A stretch of 31,425 nucleotides of DNA from Thecamonas trahens ATCC 50062 (GCF_000142905.1 NW_013657637.1:94921-126345); one strand, 5' to 3'; positions 1 to 10,400 are shown, counted from the stretch's first letter. Made by a program: numbers and translations. Notes: generated by a model from the letters alone, not told the origin.

Positions 1-83
1 ATCCTGCCCCCTCCTCCACCACTGCAACCACGCCTCTTTCCTCCTCCCCTCCTCCCCTCCTCCCCTACTTCGCCCCCTACCGC

Positions 84-2263
84 ATGGAGCCGGGGAAGGT
101 GGCCGAGGCGCTGGCGCTGCGGCGGCGGACGGAGGACCGGGCACAGGCGGCGCGGGCCAAGGCCAAGGCGCGGCAGGAGGCCAAGCTGCGCCGGGATGTG
201 CGGCGGGCGGTGGGCCAGCGAGTCCATGCCGCCCGCTACTCGACCTCGCTGGGCATCGCCACCCCCGGCCCCGGCGCATACGTCCTCCCGCGCCCGCCCA
301 CCGGCCCGGCTGCCTCCTTTGGCAAGCCGGCGTACTATGAGATCGCCAGCACCCGCGCCCCGCTGCCCCGCCCGCGCCCGCCTGCCCGCCCAGCCTCGGC
401 TCGCCCGTCCACCCGATCGCGTCCGTCGGTCCCGACCGCAACTCGCGATCGCGCCCGCCGCAATCCCGAGCCGGCCCTCCGCGCTGCCCTGCCCGACGCC
501 TTTCCCGAGCCGATGCCGCTGCTGGCCGGCAAAGGGACCAGCCCGCGCGCCGCGCGCCGCACCACCCATCGCCGAGCGGCGACCCTGATGGCGCTGAGCC
601 AGTCCGGGCCTGCCCTCCGGCGGGCGGCGACTGCGCCAACTAGGGCCGTCTTTGCCGTCGCCCCGCCCTCGGGCGATGGCGATGGCGACGGCGAACCGTC
701 ACTCCTCGATCAGGTCGTCCTTCGCGGTCCGCCCACTCGCAACCCGCGCCGCAAAGAAGAGCTTAAGCAGGCGGCAGAGCGGGTGGTTGCTGTCCGTGCT
801 CGACGCGCTCGACTCAAGGCCGCACGGGTGGAGCAAGCCCGAGCTCGTGGCCTAGCGCCTGACCCAGCAACGCCTGCCGCGACTGTCGACTCACGCCCAT
901 CGTCGGCGGCGGCATCGGCGTCGACCGTGCTCGCCGAGCCCGCCGAGCCCGCCATGTTCTACGTCTCGCCATTTGACTACGGTGTCGGCACTTCTCGCCG
1001 CGGACCTGTCCTAGGCCCGCCGCCGGAGCCGGCGGAGCGCAAGCGGCCGCGTGGGACTGACTATCCGCCGCTGGACAAGACTTCGGCGTTTGGCACGCTA
1101 GCGCCGCAAACCGGCCCGAGATGGGGCGGGCATCCGGCTCAACGCCGTGACCGGGCCGCCGCACGCAAGAAGAACATTGCCGCCGCCTCACTCGCACCGG
1201 GGCCGGCAGACTATGGCGGCCGCACGAGCGGTGCTGCTTCCCAGGCTGGTGGGCCACGGTTCGCCCTCGGCACAGCGGCGAGGTTCACTGATCCAGTCAC
1301 CCGTGAAAAGGCGGCGCTCCCCGGGCCGCAGGACTACGTGGTGCCCGATCCGCCACCGCGGCTCCCGCCGCCGACGTTGAAGGGCAAGCGGCACGGGCCA
1401 GGTCACGACGTGCCGTTGTCCGCGGGGCCGGGTCCCAAGTACCGCCTGCCGTCGCCACGATCTGCGCGCGGCCCGATCCTGCGGCCTGACAAGCACGAGG
1501 CCCGCGGGAGTGGGCTCGAGTGGCAGACGCCTGCGCCCGGTGCATACAACCCCGACGACAGCGCCGTCCGCGCCAAACCACGCTCGGTCGCCATGGGCCC
1601 ACCCACTCTCTCCACACGTCCGCCTCCTGCCGTCGTTGACCTCTCCATCCCACCCGTCACTGCGTACAAGCCCAAGACCGGTGCCATCGGCGAGCCCGGT
1701 ACTGGTCCGGCGCCGACCATTGCGCCGCCGCCAACCACCAGCGGAATGGCATGGGTTAACAACGGGCCGCCCATCGGTGCCTACGCCGTGCCCAACGTCC
1801 GCGATGGTCCGGCATTTTCGATGGCCGGCAAGCCACCGCCGCCGCCACCGCCGCAGGCTCCGGGACCTGGCGCTTACAACCTGGCGTCGCCACCGCAGCT
1901 GTCCTCTCCAGAGGCGGACTCGGGCAAGCCGACAACCGGGCTGCGTTTGGTGCAAAGGCGGCGCGGTTTGATGCTGCACCAGCCTCCGCCTCGCCAGGTC
2001 CCGGCGCGTACGACGGCCGCATTCCCGCAGTCGAGGCAACGCATGCGGTGGCTTTCAAGGGCAGCTCCCGGCGGTGCGATCTTCGGCTGGAAGGGCAGCC
2101 CGGGCTGGACTCGCCGGGACCGGGCGCGTACGGCGCTGGCGGCGACGCGCTCAAGCGGCTAGACCAGGCCACCACCGCCATCGAGCCAGGCTTTACTCTC
2201 GGCTCGCGGGCGCTGTACGAGAACGTCGCCCTTGCGCCGCAGCTCTTTGGCTCGCTGCACTAG
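84..2263 (+). CDS. SHIPPO/STPGR (sperm-tail PG-rich repeat) protein, with an apparent frameshift
   Basis: Proline-rich basic protein with about ten copies of the PGPGxY-type motif of the STPGR/SHIPPO family (for example TPGPGAY near residue 60, APGPADY, LPGPQDY, AGPGPKY, APGAY, IGAY, APGPGAY, and SPGPGAY twice at the end). Family members are associated with axonemal and other microtubules, so a flagellar structural role is inferred. The N-terminus (about residues 1-45) is a charged Arg/Ala/Lys helix, possibly microtubule binding. The frame from ATG 84 runs to 2162, but the last two repeats and the element AAFGAKAARF lie in another frame that ends at TAG 2261-2263. The shift falls between about 1893 and 1938 and behaves as one missing base; a tiny intron is a less likely explanation. 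The family call is firm; the exact C-terminal join is not. Confidence 0.8.
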
Positions 2264-2295
2264 CACGGCGAGGCGGCAGCGAATGAACAAATGCC

Positions 2296-2296
<1 letters not shown>

Positions 2297-2353
<57 letters not shown>
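2297..2353 (+). repeat. (CAG)19 trinucleotide microsatellite
   Basis: Nineteen uninterrupted CAG units lie between the stop of the PG-rich repeat gene (2263) and the start of the RUN-domain gene (2443). They are probably in the 3' UTR of the former or the 5' UTR of the latter. Neither accepted gene reads through them, so they are treated as non-coding. Confidence 0.9.
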
Positions 2354-2356
<3 letters not shown>

Positions 2357-2442
2357 GCAGGCAGCGTCGTCGTCCGGCCGGCGCACGCCGCACGCCGCAC
2401 ACCGACACCGCACTCAGCACCGGACGAGGCGCGACAGACGGC

Positions 2443-3759
2443 ATGGCGGACCGGGCGCAGGCCGGAGAAGACTTGGTGCGGGCGGTGGAGGACGCCGGAC
2501 AGGCGGTGACGGCGGCGGCCGAGGGTGGCGGTGGCGTGGTCGACGAGGGCGCTGTGTGCCTGGTGGCTCTCTGCCGGGCGGTGGAGGCGCTACTGCGCCA
2601 CGGCCTGCGGGCCCGCGGCTCATTCTTCGGCGGCGCCAAGGACTACATCCACTTTGTGGCCGCCGCTGCCCGCGACGCACCGGCGGCCGCCACTACGCTG
2701 CGCTCCGAGGCCGCTACCTTTGGCGTCTCCACCCCCGCCGGCCGCGGGCGGGCCTTTCTGCGCGCCGCCCTGGCCGAGCAAGCCCTGGCTCCCCACCTGG
2801 CCGCGCTGACCAGCGACGTGTGGACCGTGTCCGAGTGGTACGAGGCGCACGCTGCTCTTCGCTCGCCCACGCTGCGCACTCGTGCCCTCACCGCCCTTGA
2901 TGGCCTGACCCCCATCGTCTTTGCTCTCTGCGTCAAAGACGTCGATCTCGACGCCACCTGGGCTCCACCCGCCGCCGCGGGCAGCGCCGCCACGAGCAGC
3001 CCGCCACGCCGCACACATGTTGATGCGCTCAGCAACACGCCACTCCCACCGCCACTCCCACAGCCGGTGGCATCCGAGACCGGACAGCCACAGCAGCAGC
3101 AGGTGGTGGAGCTCGTCCCGCTCGGCCGCTTTGCGCAGCGCGAGTACCGCAAGGCGTGGCTGGCAGCGCTGTCGGCGGCGACCGAAGCGTGGTATCGCGC
3201 CAACGAGGCCGATGACGCGGCGCAGACTGCGGCAAACGTTGCCGCCGAGCTGCAGGCGGAAGTTTTGGCGCTGGCATCGTCGGCTACCGCTGCCGAGGCG
3301 CGGGCGGCGCAGGCGGGCGTCGAGCGCGACGCCGCTGAAACTCGGGCTGCCGAGCTCGAGCGGGCGCTGGAAGCAGAAGAGAGAGTCACCTCGCAGATCA
3401 CACTCGAGTACAATGCCAAGCTCAAGGCTCTGGCCGCCTCCGAAGCGGAGAACTTTGAACTCAAGCTCACACTCGTCGCGCTGGGCAAGCAGCTCCGCGA
3501 CGCCGGACTTGTGCCGTGCGTCGAGACCGGCAACGACGGCGACGAGACGGGTGCGGGTGCTGGCGCGAGCACTTGTAGTGCGGCAGAAGCAAGCGTCGAC
3601 GATGACGACGACATGACATGGCTGGACGAGACGTTGGGCCTTGCGCCGGTGGCGGGTGTGACCGACAGCAGCGGAGCCGAGGAGGACACCGAGTGGCTGG
3701 ATGTGTTTCTGGTCTCGGGTGCGCTAGCCAACGGGCAGCGGAAGACAAGACCCAGCTGA
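2443..3759 (+). CDS. RUN-domain coiled-coil protein (RUFY-like)
   Basis: Intronless 438-residue protein. Residues about 35-175 resemble a RUN domain: a helical segment with ALLRHGLR, then GRGRAFLRAALAEQAL, then SEWYEAHAALRS and ALDGLTPIVFALCVKDVDLD. These match the order of conserved blocks in RUFY/FYCO1-type RUN domains. RUN domains bind small GTPases of the Rab, Rap and Arl families and act on endosome or vesicle traffic. Residues about 250-345 are an Ala/Glu-rich heptad region predicted to be a coiled coil. The tail is acidic with two similar elements, DMTWLDETLG and DTEWLDVFL, which may be short linear motifs. The domain plan (RUN then coiled coil) is RUFY-like, but I see no FYVE finger. 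The gene converges with the next gene; the stop codons are 18 bp apart. Confidence 0.75.
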   Translation: MADRAQAGEDLVRAVEDAGQAVTAAAEGGGGVVDEGAVCLVALCRAVEALLRHGLRARGSFFGGAKDYIHFVAAAARDAPAAATTLRSEAATFGVSTPAGRGRAFLRAALAEQALAPHLAALTSDVWTVSEWYEAHAALRSPTLRTRALTALDGLTPIVFALCVKDVDLDATWAPPAAAGSAATSSPPRRTHVDALSNTPLPPPLPQPVASETGQPQQQQVVELVPLGRFAQREYRKAWLAALSAATEAWYRANEADDAAQTAANVAAELQAEVLALASSATAAEARAAQAGVERDAAETRAAELERALEAEERVTSQITLEYNAKLKALAASEAENFELKLTLVALGKQLRDAGLVPCVETGNDGDETGAGAGASTCSAAEASVDDDDDMTWLDETLGLAPVAGVTDSSGAEEDTEWLDVFLVSGALANGQRKTRPS

Positions 3760-3777
3760 TTGGGCTTGCTGCTCTGG

Positions 3778-5178
3778 CTACGAAACCATGCAGTTGTCGC
3801 CGAGCGACTGTGCGTAGTGATCGGTAAAGGCGGCGCGGAGGTCGTCGACGGCGTGCTCGAGAGTGGCAAACTGCTCTTCGAGGCCGAGCGGCGGCGAGGG
3901 AAGGTCAACCCGTGATGGCGGACCGGCTAGGACCTCGGCTGCAGAAACGGCCGCGGCTGCCGGATCTGATGCAGCGCGGACAAGTGAGGCCAGGTCGCCA
4001 AGCCCGGATTTGAGGGTGGCGGCCCGGGCCGAGAACTGCGCCAGCGTCGAGCGCGAGACGGGTGCGCTCTCGGCCTCGGAGCCCAGCGTCGAGTCGGCTT
4101 TGGCGGCGCGGAGCCGTCCAGAGAGGTCGGTGATGGCCTTGTCGCGAGCGGCAAGCGTGACGCGCGCCTCTGCCAGCAAAGACGAGAGGCGGGCGACTTC
4201 GTCTTCGAGAGCGGCAGCGTGGTCGCGGAGTGGCCCCGAGGTGAGCGACGCCCGGAGCGACGCCACGGTCTCCTGCGACTCGGCGTATGCCTCTTGCAGT
4301 GTCGACAGCTGATGCTGCGCCGCCGAAAGACGGGCCGCTTGGTCACCAGGCGACGCCGAAGCCGCCAGCGATGCCGTCCGCGCACGCATAGCTTGGACCT
4401 GTTCACGGAGCGCCGAGATGGCGGCGTCCTGGTCAGCCGCCTGGGCCTCGGCTGCAGCCTGGGCCTCGCGAGCGTGGGCAACATCAGCCCGTGCCTGTGC
4501 CAACTCGGCGCGCAAGCGGGCGACGTCGCTTGCAGATGCGTCGCTTGCAGGAGGGCCTGCAGCCTGGCTCGACCCGCCCGACGCATTCCGGCGCCTACGC
4601 TCGGCGTCAAGGTCGGCCTGGAGGCGGCGGACCAGACGCGACGACTCGGCATGGGCGGCCGAGAGCGATGAAATTGTAGCCGTCTTTTGCGCGAGCTGCA
4701 CGTCCTGGTCGGCAAGCTGGGCGCGCAGGCGCATCAGCTCGCGCGGAGGAGGAGCGGCGGTAGCCAGTGCCGCCCGCAAGCGGATGAGCTGAGCCTCCTT
4801 GTCCGCCAGCGACGCGTCCTTGCGCTGCAGCAGCTGCTCCAGCACCAAGGGCGATGCTGCTGAGACCATGGCGTCTGCCCGCGGCGGTGTCGTCCACCGC
4901 GTGGCCACCTGGGTCCGACGGACGGGCGACGCTGGCGGCGGCGACGGCAGCAGCGGCGCTGCGCCAGCAACTGGATCCAGCGACGCCAAGCGGTGGACAG
5001 TCTCCTTGAGTGAGGCCAGCCACTCGAGCGATGACGAGTGCCCCGGCCGGGCAGGCTCAGCCCTGCGCTCGCCGCGAGCAGCCGTAGCGGCAGGCACGCC
5101 CGGGTACGCCAGCCGGCGCGAGGTTGGAGGGGGTGGCGACGGTGGCGTGGCCGGCGGGCGGTAGTAGTAAGCGTCCAT
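3778..5178 (-). CDS. Coiled-coil protein with C-terminal CaaX box
   Basis: 466 residues counted from the ATG at 5178 (MDAYYYRPPA), which has a good context (cgccATGGac). An upstream in-frame ATG at 5376 would add a low-complexity Pro/Ser leader encoded by promoter-like sequence and was rejected. Residues 1-65 are Pro/Ala-rich. A short helix SLEWLASLKETVHRL follows. From about residue 110 to 350 there is a long Ala/Gln/Glu/Arg coiled coil with repeated AQLADQDVQLA-like heptads. A second helical part lies at about 380-455. The last four residues are CMVS, a plausible CaaX prenylation signal that would tether the protein to a membrane. I recognise no named family. It is convergent with the RUN gene and divergent from the CDIN1-like gene. 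Confidence 0.7.
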   Translation of the reverse strand: MDAYYYRPPATPPSPPPPTSRRLAYPGVPAATAARGERRAEPARPGHSSSLEWLASLKETVHRLASLDPVAGAAPLLPSPPPASPVRRTQVATRWTTPPRADAMVSAASPLVLEQLLQRKDASLADKEAQLIRLRAALATAAPPPRELMRLRAQLADQDVQLAQKTATISSLSAAHAESSRLVRRLQADLDAERRRRNASGGSSQAAGPPASDASASDVARLRAELAQARADVAHAREAQAAAEAQAADQDAAISALREQVQAMRARTASLAASASPGDQAARLSAAQHQLSTLQEAYAESQETVASLRASLTSGPLRDHAAALEDEVARLSSLLAEARVTLAARDKAITDLSGRLRAAKADSTLGSEAESAPVSRSTLAQFSARAATLKSGLGDLASLVRAASDPAAAAVSAAEVLAGPPSRVDLPSPPLGLEEQFATLEHAVDDLRAAFTDHYAQSLGDNCMVS

Positions 5179-5541
5179 GGCGCGCCTAGCACAGGGAGAG
5201 TTGTGAAGAGTGGGGATAGGCGGAGAGAGGGAGGGGAGAAGGGGGGGAGAGGGAGGGGAGTGGTGGGAGGGGAGGGGGGGGGGGGGGAGGGGTTGGCGCG
5301 CGCGCGGGCCACCCGCTTGCCACTCCTGCTCACCCCACCACAGCAAACCCACACAACAGAGGGTCACGCCACACACTCACTCACACTCACACACCACCAC
5401 CACCACCACCACCACAACAACCGCCACCACAACCGCCACACCACCACACACACACGCATACGCACACGCACGCATACACAAATCCGACACTCACGGGATA
5501 CACGAATCCAACCGGGCTCTGCGTAGGCCTCTGTGTCAGCC
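5179..5541. promoter_or_regulatory. Divergent intergenic promoter with G-tract and CAC-rich tract
   Basis: A 363-bp gap separates two divergent start codons (5178 minus, 5542 plus). The left half is G/A-rich on the plus strand, with runs of G culminating in G14 at 5274-5287, a strong G-quadruplex candidate. The right half (about 5388-5470) is CAC/ACC-repeat and CA-dinucleotide rich. No TATA box is obvious. The ORFs crossing it give homopolymeric peptides and are not taken as coding. Confidence 0.55.
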
Positions 5542-6569
5542 ATGGACCCCGAGGCGTACGAGGCCATCGTCAAGGAGCTCGACAAGCTGCGACCTGACGA
5601 AGAGCTAGGCATGCTCGATCTGGCGCATCTTGCGGCAGTGTGTGGGTACGCGGCGCCGAGAGGAAGGGGAAGAGGGAGCTTTAGGTGGGGCGCCAATACT
5701 CATGGCAGCAATGATGGGGGTGGCGAGGCGACGGCAGGACTTCGGCGGAGACGATCAAGGCGCTGCACGGACAATACTTTCGCCAGAAGCATGGCTTCCG
5801 GCATGCACAGCTTCTGGACAACATCGACGAGGTTGGTGCGCTTTTCGGCCGATGGTGCGCCCGGCGCGAGGGCGACTCGATCGTGGACCTGGCCATCGAG
5901 AAGGACCTGGCCATCGGCCTCATGGCCCGCGTCTTGCTCAGCGCGTTCTATGCGACTCGCGACAAGGTCGAGAGCGGCAGCGATCCTGCCTCGGCTGCGC
6001 TGGCTCTTGGTCGCGACGATGTCTCCAAGAGGCACTCCAAGATTGTCACGCGAGCCATGGAGCGCCCGCACGACGTCGGCCTGCCGCCATGGATCGCCGA
6101 CCAGGTGGCGGATGCCGTCGGCATCGCTGGGCACTACGCACCAGTCTCGGGCGTCATCCGCCGCATTGCCGGCGTCGAGTACGAGCACGTTCTTCAAGAA
6201 CACGTCGCCAACGCCGGCCTCTCGTATGTCTCCGAAAAGAAGCTCACCGAGCTCGGCCAGTCCATCACCCCGGACATGCGTCTCGACGTGCCAATTCTCG
6301 TCGTTCACGCCGGGGAGCACAAAATCATCAACTGGATCGAGTCCAAGGCCTCGTTTGGCGATCCCTCAACCATCAAGCACGACTCGGCACAGTTTGTGCG
6401 CTACCGCGAGCGCGCCGGCCCAGGACTTGTCATCTACTGGTTCGGCATCGTTGCGTGCAGCCTCGTGGTCGAGCTTGCCCAGGAGGGCGTCCTGCTCATG
6501 GACGGCTTCCCACCCCACGACCACATTGTGCAGATTGACCCCTCCGCAGGTAGCAGCTCGCAGCGATGA
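5542..6569 (+). CDS. CDIN1: CDIN1-like (C15orf41 family) PD-(D/E)XK nuclease
   Basis: Two exons, 5542-5645 and 5738-6569, give 311 residues. The intron begins GTACGC and ends CAG, and the phase works exactly. In animals CDIN1 partners with codanin-1 and is mutated in congenital dyserythropoietic anaemia; it is predicted to be a Holliday-junction-resolvase-like nuclease. Visible here are the family's TPD motif (T212-P213-D214) and the INWIESKASFGD block (E236-x-K238), giving the D...ExK catalytic set. The GPGLVIYWFG strand follows, matching the family in order and spacing. The N-terminal half is helical (ETIKALHGQYFRQKHGF), as in the animal protein. ATG 5542 was preferred over a GTG nine bases upstream. 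An alternative donor at 5640 also keeps phase and would drop two residues. No codanin-like gene is visible in the window. Confidence 0.85.
5646..5737 (+). other. Intron of CDIN1-like gene
   Basis: 92 nt with donor GTACGC and acceptor GGCAG. It joins a codon split 2+1 and links the N-terminal helix to ETIKALHGQY. Nothing else is seen inside it. Confidence 0.7.
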
Positions 6570-6570
6570 G

Positions 6571-6993
6571 GGTAACTGTTACCACTTGTAGCGCCACGAG
6601 TCAAGCGAGTGGCCCACTCGCTTGCCCTCCCTCTCCCTCCCTGCTGTAGTGACCATCATTGCCGTAAACATGTGTTGATGCTGAGCAGACGGGGGGCACG
6701 TATCGCTTGGACACTAGCGCACGAGGAGACGCCGAGCTAGGCCCCCAGGCGGGCTTGGACGAGAACCTCACAAACGTAAAAAAATGCTTACGAAAAGGCA
6801 ACTAAACGTCGAAAAAATTCAAAATATTAGACTCTAATATATATCCTGTTGATATTTGAAAATATCGGCTGTGTTGTATATTAATATAAAAATTTAACGT
6901 TAGTTTTATATAAGTTTTTGGATCGAATGTTAGTTGCTGGCTCACACTTTGAGTTTGGGCAACCTCCAAGGTAAGCCGACAACTTGTCGGCTT
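6571..6993. other. Palindrome cluster around an AT-rich island
   Basis: This lies in the gene-free stretch 6570-7444. Perfect inverted repeats seen by eye: 6571-6583 (arms GGTAAC/GTTACC, 1-nt centre), 6602-6624 (11-bp arms CAAGCGAGTGG, 1-nt centre), 6824-6840 (ATATTAG, 3-nt centre), 6851-6866 (GATATTT, 2-nt centre), 6877-6888 (TATATTAATATA), 6895-6902 (TAACGTTA), 6906-6913 (TTATATAA) and 6973-6993 (AAGCCGACAA, 1-nt centre). From 6781 to 6900 about 30 of 120 bases are G or C, against a strongly GC-rich background. The rest, 6994-7444, is pyrimidine-rich leader sequence of the next gene. No protein or RNA gene is supported here. Confidence 0.6.
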
Positions 6994-7444
6994 CTCCGCC
7001 CTTCCCTCGCTGCCTCTGCCCCATCTACTCCTCCAAGCCGAACGCCACCTCTCTACGTACCTCGCAAAATCATCTCATTTGCCTCCATGGGCTTCAATCT
7101 AAGATCCTAGTTGTTTGACGCTGTACAGCCCCGTCGCCGCAGACGCCTCCAAGCGCACAAGTTAGCGCGTTGCTCGTTGATCTCGGTTTTGCACTTTATC
7201 TTTTGTCCCCACCGTCTCCAGCACAGCTCAAACCCCTTTGTCCTCTTCCGCTCTACATAAGCCCTCGTCGCCCCTTCATCCCTGACTACCCTCTTCCTCT
7301 TCCCACTCTCCCCTACTTCTCGCGCACGCGATCACCCGCCATCGTGGCCAGATCGTGCGTTGTGAACTGTCCCCCACCGCGACCGACCGTCGGACGTCAT
7401 CATTCACCTTTGAAGCTACCTCCCACCCCTCTCATCCACCCAGC

Positions 7445-10400
7445 ATGGAGTGGACAGGACCCGACATCGCACGGCTGCGGCTGTATCGGGAGAAGCCGCG
7501 TATTGGTGGTACGCATGCTGCACGGGCGTCCAAGGGGAGGATGGAGGGGGGGAGGGGGGAAGAGGCGGAATGGGGCCGGCTGCGGCGTCGACGCAGGCAT
7601 CCACGGAGCCGGTGACTCACACTGTGTGCCTGCTGCAACAGGACTCCCCATTCTACATCTGCCGTTCGTGGCGCTGTATGCTGGCGTGCTGTACTACATG
7701 TACACAACCATCGGCGCGCCGTATGAGGACGCGCTGGCGGCCGGGGCAGTGTTCAACCCAGCCCGGCCGCGGCCGTGCCGTGAGCTGCCGTGGGAGTACA
7801 TGCCGTCGTTTGTGTCGCGGCTTGCGCTCGGCTTTGCGTGCTTCCTGCACGCGCTGACGCTCTTTGCTACGCGGTGGAACATGGGTGTGCGGTGCGCGCT
7901 TTTCTACAGCTCCCTAGCTAACTCGGCCGATGCGCTCGAGGACGCCACGGCGGTTCGCGTCGATCCGCACAAGCACAAGGGCAAGCCCGAGCTTGTCCAG
8001 TTGGAGTGGATGGAGCTGAGCTCGCCCAGCGAGCTCAGCTTTCTCATGCCTGACAGAAGCACGAGCAGAGTGGCCGGTAAGCTCCCCGCATACGACGACG
8101 AGGTCGATGGCGAGCCGGTCACGCTCCCGTTCTTTGTCTTCCAGGAGATCAAGTACGTGTACCATCCCGACGCCGAGCTCTGGCTCCGCGTCGAGTGTCC
8201 GGTCGACGCGCCACTGGAGAGCTACATCTCTGCCGAAGGCCTGCATCTGGCTGATGCCGGCGACGCGCGGTCGATGTTTGGCCCGAACCTGTACGAGATT
8301 CCCATGCCGACCTTTGGCGAACTGTACAAGGATCAGCTCCTTTCGCCGTTTACCGTCTTCCAGTTCTTCTGTGTCCTCCTCTGGTGCCTCGACGACTACT
8401 GGAAGTACTCGCTCTTCACGCTCGCCATGCTTCTTGTCTTTGAGGCCACGGTCTCGTTCTCACGGCTTAAGTCGCTCTCGACGCTTCGGGCCATGAACAA
8501 CGCGCCGCGCGCCATCCTCGCCTTCCACTCGGGCAAGTGGGTTCCGGTCGACTCGACCGAGCTTCTTCCCGGCGACATCATCTCTATCCGCCGAAACGCG
8601 GTGGCAGCGACTACCATGTCTACGCTAGAGGATCGCGCCAGCTCGTCCGCCACCAGTGCCGGCGCGAGCGACCAGCCGCAGTCGTCTGACAACACCATTC
8701 CGTGCGACTGCCTCCTGCTCTCAGGCTCGGTCGTGGTTAACGAGGCCAACTTGACCGGCGAGTCGGTTCCGCAGCTTAAGGAGGGCGTGGCCGCCACCGA
8801 GGTCGCTCCGCATGTCGCGCTCGACATCAACGGCGAGCACAAGGTTCACATGGTGTTTGGCGGGACGACGCTGCTGCAGCACACAGGGACTGGCGCGAGC
8901 AGCAGTGGTGACACCGACAAGCTCTCACCGCCAGACGGCGGCGCCGCCGCTTACGTCCTCCGAACCGGCTTTTCGTCGTCACAGGGCAAGCTTGTGCGCA
9001 TGATTCAGTTCGGCGCCGAGAAGGTGACCGCTGGTGCCGGCGAGGTCCTCCTTCTCATGGGCTTCCTCCTCGTCTTTGCCATCATCTCCTCGGGCTACGT
9101 CCTGTACAAGGGCATGTACGATGATGACCGCGACCAGTTTGACCTTCTCCTCCACTGCATTCTTATCGTGACGTCGGTTATTCCGCCAGACCTCAACATG
9201 CAGCTGGCGATGGCGGTCAACTCGTCGCTGATGACGCTGATGAAGGCTGCCATCTTTTGCACCGAGCCATTCCGCATTCCGCTCGCTGGTAAGGTCAACG
9301 TTGCGCTCTTTGATAAGACTGGGACCATCACGACCGACAAGCTTGTTGCCGACGCTGTTGTTGCTCGCAACGGACCGCCGGTCAAGCCCAGCGATGCCCC
9401 TCGCTCTGCGCGGGTCGTCCTTGCCGGCTGCCACTCGCTCGTCCAGGTCAACGGCATTGTGCTAGGCGATCCGCTCGAGGAGGAGGCACTCAAAGCTGTC
9501 AGCGCGTCGTACGATGCCCAGACCAACATTGCTGCCCTGAACTCGTCGTCGTCGTCGCCCACCGTTCGCATTCTCCATCGCCACCATTTTGCCTCCAAGT
9601 TGCAGCGCATGTCGGTCCTGGCCGCAGTCAAGCAATCGCCGACGGCCTCGGCCGAGCTGTGGGCCCTGGTGAAGGGCTCGCCTGAGGCTGTGGCCAAGCT
9701 CCTGGCGCCGACGAGCGGGCTCTCGAGCTGGTACAACGCCACGTACCAGCGGCTGGCCAAGGACGGCAAGCGAGTCCTTGCGCTGGCGCACAAGGTGGTT
9801 TCCGGTCCACGCGGTGACGCCGCGGTTGCCACGGCCGCCGAGCAGCTGTTTGAAGGCTCTCGCAGCTCCATCGAGTCGGACCTTGTCTTTGATGGCTTTA
9901 TCGTCTTTTCGTGCGCCGTCCGCGCCGACTCGCGTGATGTGGTCGCCGAGCTTCGCGAGGCCGCCCACGACGTGGTCATGATCACCGGTGACGCTCTCTT
10001 CACCGCTGTCCACGTGGCGCGGACCGTCAACATCCTCGACAGCGACCGCCCGGCACTCGTCTGCCAGCCAGCAAGCGATGGGAGCGGCGGGCTGGTGTGG
10101 GCCAACCCCATCGAGGCTGCCGACGGCGTCGGCGAGATCGAGCCGGTGGCACTGGCCTCGGCTGATGCCCTGGCTGCCCAGTTCTCAAAGCTCGCTGTCG
10201 GCGCTGACCTTGCCATCACCGGCGCCTCGTTGGCGGAGCTCGTCGAAGCCGTGCCCGACGGCGCTGCCTGGCCGGCCATGGTTTACTTTAAGGTCTTTGC
10301 CCGGATGACGCCCGAGCTGAAGGAAAAGGTCCTGGCGGCGCTCAAGGACTCTGGCCACTTTACGCTCATGTGCGGCGACGGCGCCAACGACGTCGGTGCG

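Noticed and set aside
2643-3908. Long antisense ORF across the RUN gene
   Set aside because: It is a Ser/Ala-rich shadow of the real coding strand with no motifs, and it overlaps two supported genes.
7170-7444. In-frame upstream extension of the P5A-ATPase to an ATG-like start at 7170
   Set aside because: It reads through the intron in frame and gives unconserved Pro-rich sequence. The spliced model from 7445 has matching phase and a GTACGC-CAG intron.
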